NCBI GenBank assembly: GCA_030849065.1
Contig: JASAON010001484.1
Coordinates: forward strand, 1 to 38,356
Source of the DNA: Jaenimonas drosophilae
Lineage: Eukaryota; Euglenozoa; Kinetoplastea; Trypanosomatida; Trypanosomatidae
DNA: 38,356 bases
Direction: 5' to 3'
Shown here: piece by piece, positions 36,344 to 38,356 of the stretch
Layout: every line of letters begins with the position of its first letter
Numbering within the stretch: position 1 is the first letter of the stretch
The notes under the pieces: model-generated
What the model saw: only the letters and a program-made list of their open reading frames with translations
Databases searched by the model: none
Told to the model about the DNA's origin: nothing
Program-made: the position numbers and the translations under genes

Positions 36344-38356
36344 TTAGCGGTCCACGTCAATCTCGCTGAGTTGATGTATCGGAGATGGAATGAAGGATTC
36401 ATCCTCCACCCCCAACATGTTGGCAGAGGTGTGTTGTTGTGGCAAAGGTGGCGTTTCTTCAATCTCGGCAGGACGAATGCTGTGGCGGTCGGCTGTGGGT
36501 GATGGCGGATGATCCACGTGCTGGTGTGGTGCTGCGTCACCTGCACCTTGAGATGCAGCCTCCTCCGCCGTCTCTGCCCCATCGCCGCTCACAACACTCG
36601 AAGAAGACGGAGCTGGCGCCTTGCGTGGACGGCGCGTTTGCACTACATGGGAATGGGAAGCAGACGGTACTGATTCACCTTCGCTCATCACCGCACCTCT
36701 GTTGTCTGGGCTGAGCGGCACCGTTCGTGGTGCAATGGCGCTCTCGCTGTAGGAGCCCAACGTTTGCAGCGGCGGAGAGCGGCGGAGATATTCCACCTCG
36801 GCGTTGCTGCTGACTTGTGCATTTGGATGAGATGTGGGAGATGGGGAGTTGTGCAGCGTCCTATTCGCCGCAGACGGAGTACCTGCCTCCTCTGCACTGT
36901 GATGGGATGCATCTTCTGGTTGTTGCGGTGCTTGTGGTACAGCTTCTTCTTCTTCTTCTTCCGGTGCAGCATTCATGGCACGTCGAGTAGCAGGATGTGG
37001 TGCAGATCTTGGCATAGAACGTACAGATGAAGGTACATCACTATCATCAATGGATGAAGTGGGGGCCCGACGAATGAATCGAGGTGTTTCACTGGAGAAG
37101 CGTCGCTGCAATGGCGTAGAGCCCGTCATTGTGCCTAACAAAACATCCTCCACCTCGGTGCGTGGNCGTGGTTCAATCTCATCCTGAGCACGCCGTCCAG
37201 ATGGATCATCATGCGTGTTGCGTGCAACGTGTGCATCGCCATCCTTTGCTTCTTCACTTTCACGATGAGTTGAAGGTACAGGCGTGGATTGAGCCTCCTC
37301 TCCGCTCTGTTGCGGTGCATCTTCAGGATGATGCACTGACAGTGGTACATCTTCTTCTTCCGGTGCAGCATCCATGGCGCGTTGAGTAGCAGGATGTGGT
37401 GCAGGCTGCGCCGAAGCGTGCACGGCTTCAGCGGGAAGACCGCTGTTGATGGAATAATCAACGGGAGATGATCGTGAGTGATGAAGTGGCGCCCACTTCT
37501 GCGATGTTTCACTGGAGAAGCGCAGTCGTAGAGGTGTAGAGCCCGTCATTGTGCCTAACAAAACATCCCCCACCTCGGTGCGTGGCACAATCTCATCCTT
37601 GACGCGCACCTCAGATGAATCATCATTCGCGTTGCGCGCAGCATCTGCATCACCATCATACTTTGCTCCCTCGCTTCGACGACGTGTAGATGGTACCAAC
37701 TTAGTACCTGCCTCCTCTGCACTGTGATGAGATGCATCTGCTGGTTGTTGCGGTGCTTGTGGTACAGCTTCTTCTTCCGGTGCAGCATTCATCGCGCGCT
37801 GAGTCGCAGGATGCAGTGCAGATCTTGGCGGAGAACGTACAGATGAAGGTATATCACTATCATCACCATCATCAATGGAATCATCAAACGGGGCGGAAAC
37901 AGATGAAGTGGGGGCCCGACGAATGAATCGAGGTGTTTCACTGGAGAAGCGTCGCCGCAATGGCGTAGAGCCCGTCATTGTGCCTAACAAAACCTCCTCC
38001 ACCTCGGTGCGTGGTTCAATCTCATCGTTGTTGCGCATCAACCTTGGCTGGCTGCCATGTGCACCTCCACCCTCCTTCGCTACGTCGGCCCACTCGTTTG
38101 TGTTTGGATTTGCATGCGCGGACTCCACGCCATCCACGGGCGCTGCAACAGTGCGTGATGGCGCCAAGGCGGCGGAGGAGTTGCTGGCCGAAAGAAGCGG
38201 TGTTGTGTGCTGAGGCCGTCGTGATGGGGCTGTTGGTGGGCGATCATCCATAAGCAGCGGTGTGGTAATGGGTGGAGCAGGTGAAAGAGTACGTGGTGTG
38301 ATGGGAGGAAGTGGAGAGGTGTGGTGCGGTGCAGCCACATGGCCTTCATCCTGCAT
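36344..38356 (-). CDS. Disordered protein with three ~141-residue repeats (at least 670 aa)
   Basis: An ATG coincides exactly with the right edge of the window, so the true start could be here or beyond it. The protein is Pro/Ser/Glu/Arg-rich with no recognised domain. Three long repeats carry the core RTEVEEVLLGTMTGSTPLR then RFSSETPRFIRRAPTSS, followed by PHPATQRAMNAAPEEE, PQQPEDASHHSAEEAG and an acidic linker. Copies one and three are more alike than copy two, which lacks the FIRRAP part. A more remote echo (LQTLGSYSESAIAPRTVPLS) lies towards the C-terminus. The core resembles a single site in the neighbour at 34429-35940. One undetermined base at 37166 falls in the third repeat and adds two codons relative to the other copies. 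Function is unknown; a scaffold or phosphoprotein is possible. Confidence 0.75.
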   Translation of the reverse strand: MQDEGHVAAPHHTSPLPPITPRTLSPAPPITTPLLMDDRPPTAPSRRPQHTTPLLSASNSSAALAPSRTVAAPVDGVESAHANPNTNEWADVAKEGGGAHGSQPRLMRNNDEIEPRTEVEEVLLGTMTGSTPLRRRFSSETPRFIRRAPTSSVSAPFDDSIDDGDDSDIPSSVRSPPRSALHPATQRAMNAAPEEEAVPQAPQQPADASHHSAEEAGTKLVPSTRRRSEGAKYDGDADAARNANDDSSEVRVKDEIVPRTEVGDVLLGTMTGSTPLRLRFSSETSQKWAPLHHSRSSPVDYSINSGLPAEAVHASAQPAPHPATQRAMDAAPEEEDVPLSVHHPEDAPQQSGEEAQSTPVPSTHRESEEAKDGDAHVARNTHDDPSGRRAQDEIEPXPRTEVEDVLLGTMTGSTPLQRRFSSETPRFIRRAPTSSIDDSDVPSSVRSMPRSAPHPATRRAMNAAPEEEEEEAVPQAPQQPEDASHHSAEEAGTPSAANRTLHNSPSPTSHPNAQVSSNAEVEYLRRSPPLQTLGSYSESAIAPRTVPLSPDNRGAVMSEGESVPSASHSHVVQTRRPRKAPAPSSSSVVSGDGAETAEEAASQGAGDAAPHQHVDHPPSPTADRHSIRPAEIEETPPLPQQHTSANMLGVEDESFIPSPIHQLSEIDVDR
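36900..38040 (-). repeat. Three-copy ~425-bp coding repeat
   Basis: The conserved DNA core, TGTTTCACTGGAGAAGCG to the CACCTCGGTGCGTGG end, begins near 37085, 37505 and 37934, giving spacings of about 420 and 429 bp. Flanking parts of the unit extend to lower coordinates with more divergence and variable GAA runs. Confidence 0.85.
37161..37171. other. Undetermined base flanked by a duplicated pentamer
   Basis: The plus strand reads CGTGGnCGTGG with the N at 37166. The two other copies of the repeat have a single CGTGG here. Removing the N and one pentamer (6 bases) keeps the frame and restores the EPRTEVE spacing of the other copies. This is more likely an assembly join than real sequence. 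Confidence 0.7.

Noticed and set aside
1..38356. Transposable elements, tRNA or rRNA genes
   Set aside because: I saw no reverse transcriptase, transposase or integrase motifs, no long terminal repeats and no RNA gene signatures.

Overview
The window looks like nuclear DNA of a kinetoplastid flagellate, most plausibly a free-living bodonid such as Bodo saltans. All fifteen genes I can support lie on the minus strand, none needs an intron, and the stops are ordinary TAA, TAG and TGA. Most genes have a pyrimidine-rich tract followed by an AG shortly before the ATG on the coding strand, which is the layout of a polycistronic unit processed by spliced-leader trans-splicing. The species assignment is inference, because no rRNA, spliced-leader RNA or other marker gene is present.

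Transcription runs from high to low coordinates. The right block (about 27.6-38.4 kb) holds four large, low-complexity, probably disordered proteins. One (36344-38356) has three ~141-residue repeats. The next (34429-35940) shares a short motif with those repeats. The third (29515-33540) is a very acidic 1341-residue protein with mosaic repeats and poly-Asp runs. The fourth (27615-29330) begins MGCGC, a likely dual-acylation signal. None has a recognised enzymatic domain. A structural or membrane/cytoskeleton-linked role is a guess.

The centre (15.5-27.2 kb) is the most unusual part. A 3064-residue protein (18032-27226) begins with two related ubiquitin-like domains and a coiled coil, and about two thirds of it is a degenerate ~32-residue repeat. 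Its downstream neighbour (15509-16450) begins with a third copy of the same ubiquitin-like domain and a coiled coil, but ends in a domain resembling CesT/Tir-type secretion chaperones. The two genes look like paralogues that diverged after the coiled coil.

The left block (1-15 kb) encodes a BAR-like protein (14065-14943) and then a tandem family of six small proteins with an N-terminal C2 domain and a Ser/Pro-rich tail (12554-13672, 10911-11693, 9026-9787, 6985-7764, 3287-4108, 987-2108). One tail-like gene without a C2 domain (5125-5781) sits inside the family. A secreted or membrane protein with a signal peptide (1-348) runs off the left edge. C2 and BAR domains both bind membranes, so this half is plausibly about membrane attachment or shaping. 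The usual calcium-binding aspartates are mostly missing from the C2 domains.

Intergenic gaps are about 1 kb in the left half and as short as 184 bp on the right. They contain polypyrimidine tracts, GT/CA and GTT/AAC microsatellites, and three inverted repeats that could fold into RNA hairpins. I saw no transposons, tRNA or rRNA genes, or CRISPR arrays. A single N at 37166 flanked by a duplicated pentamer probably marks an assembly join.
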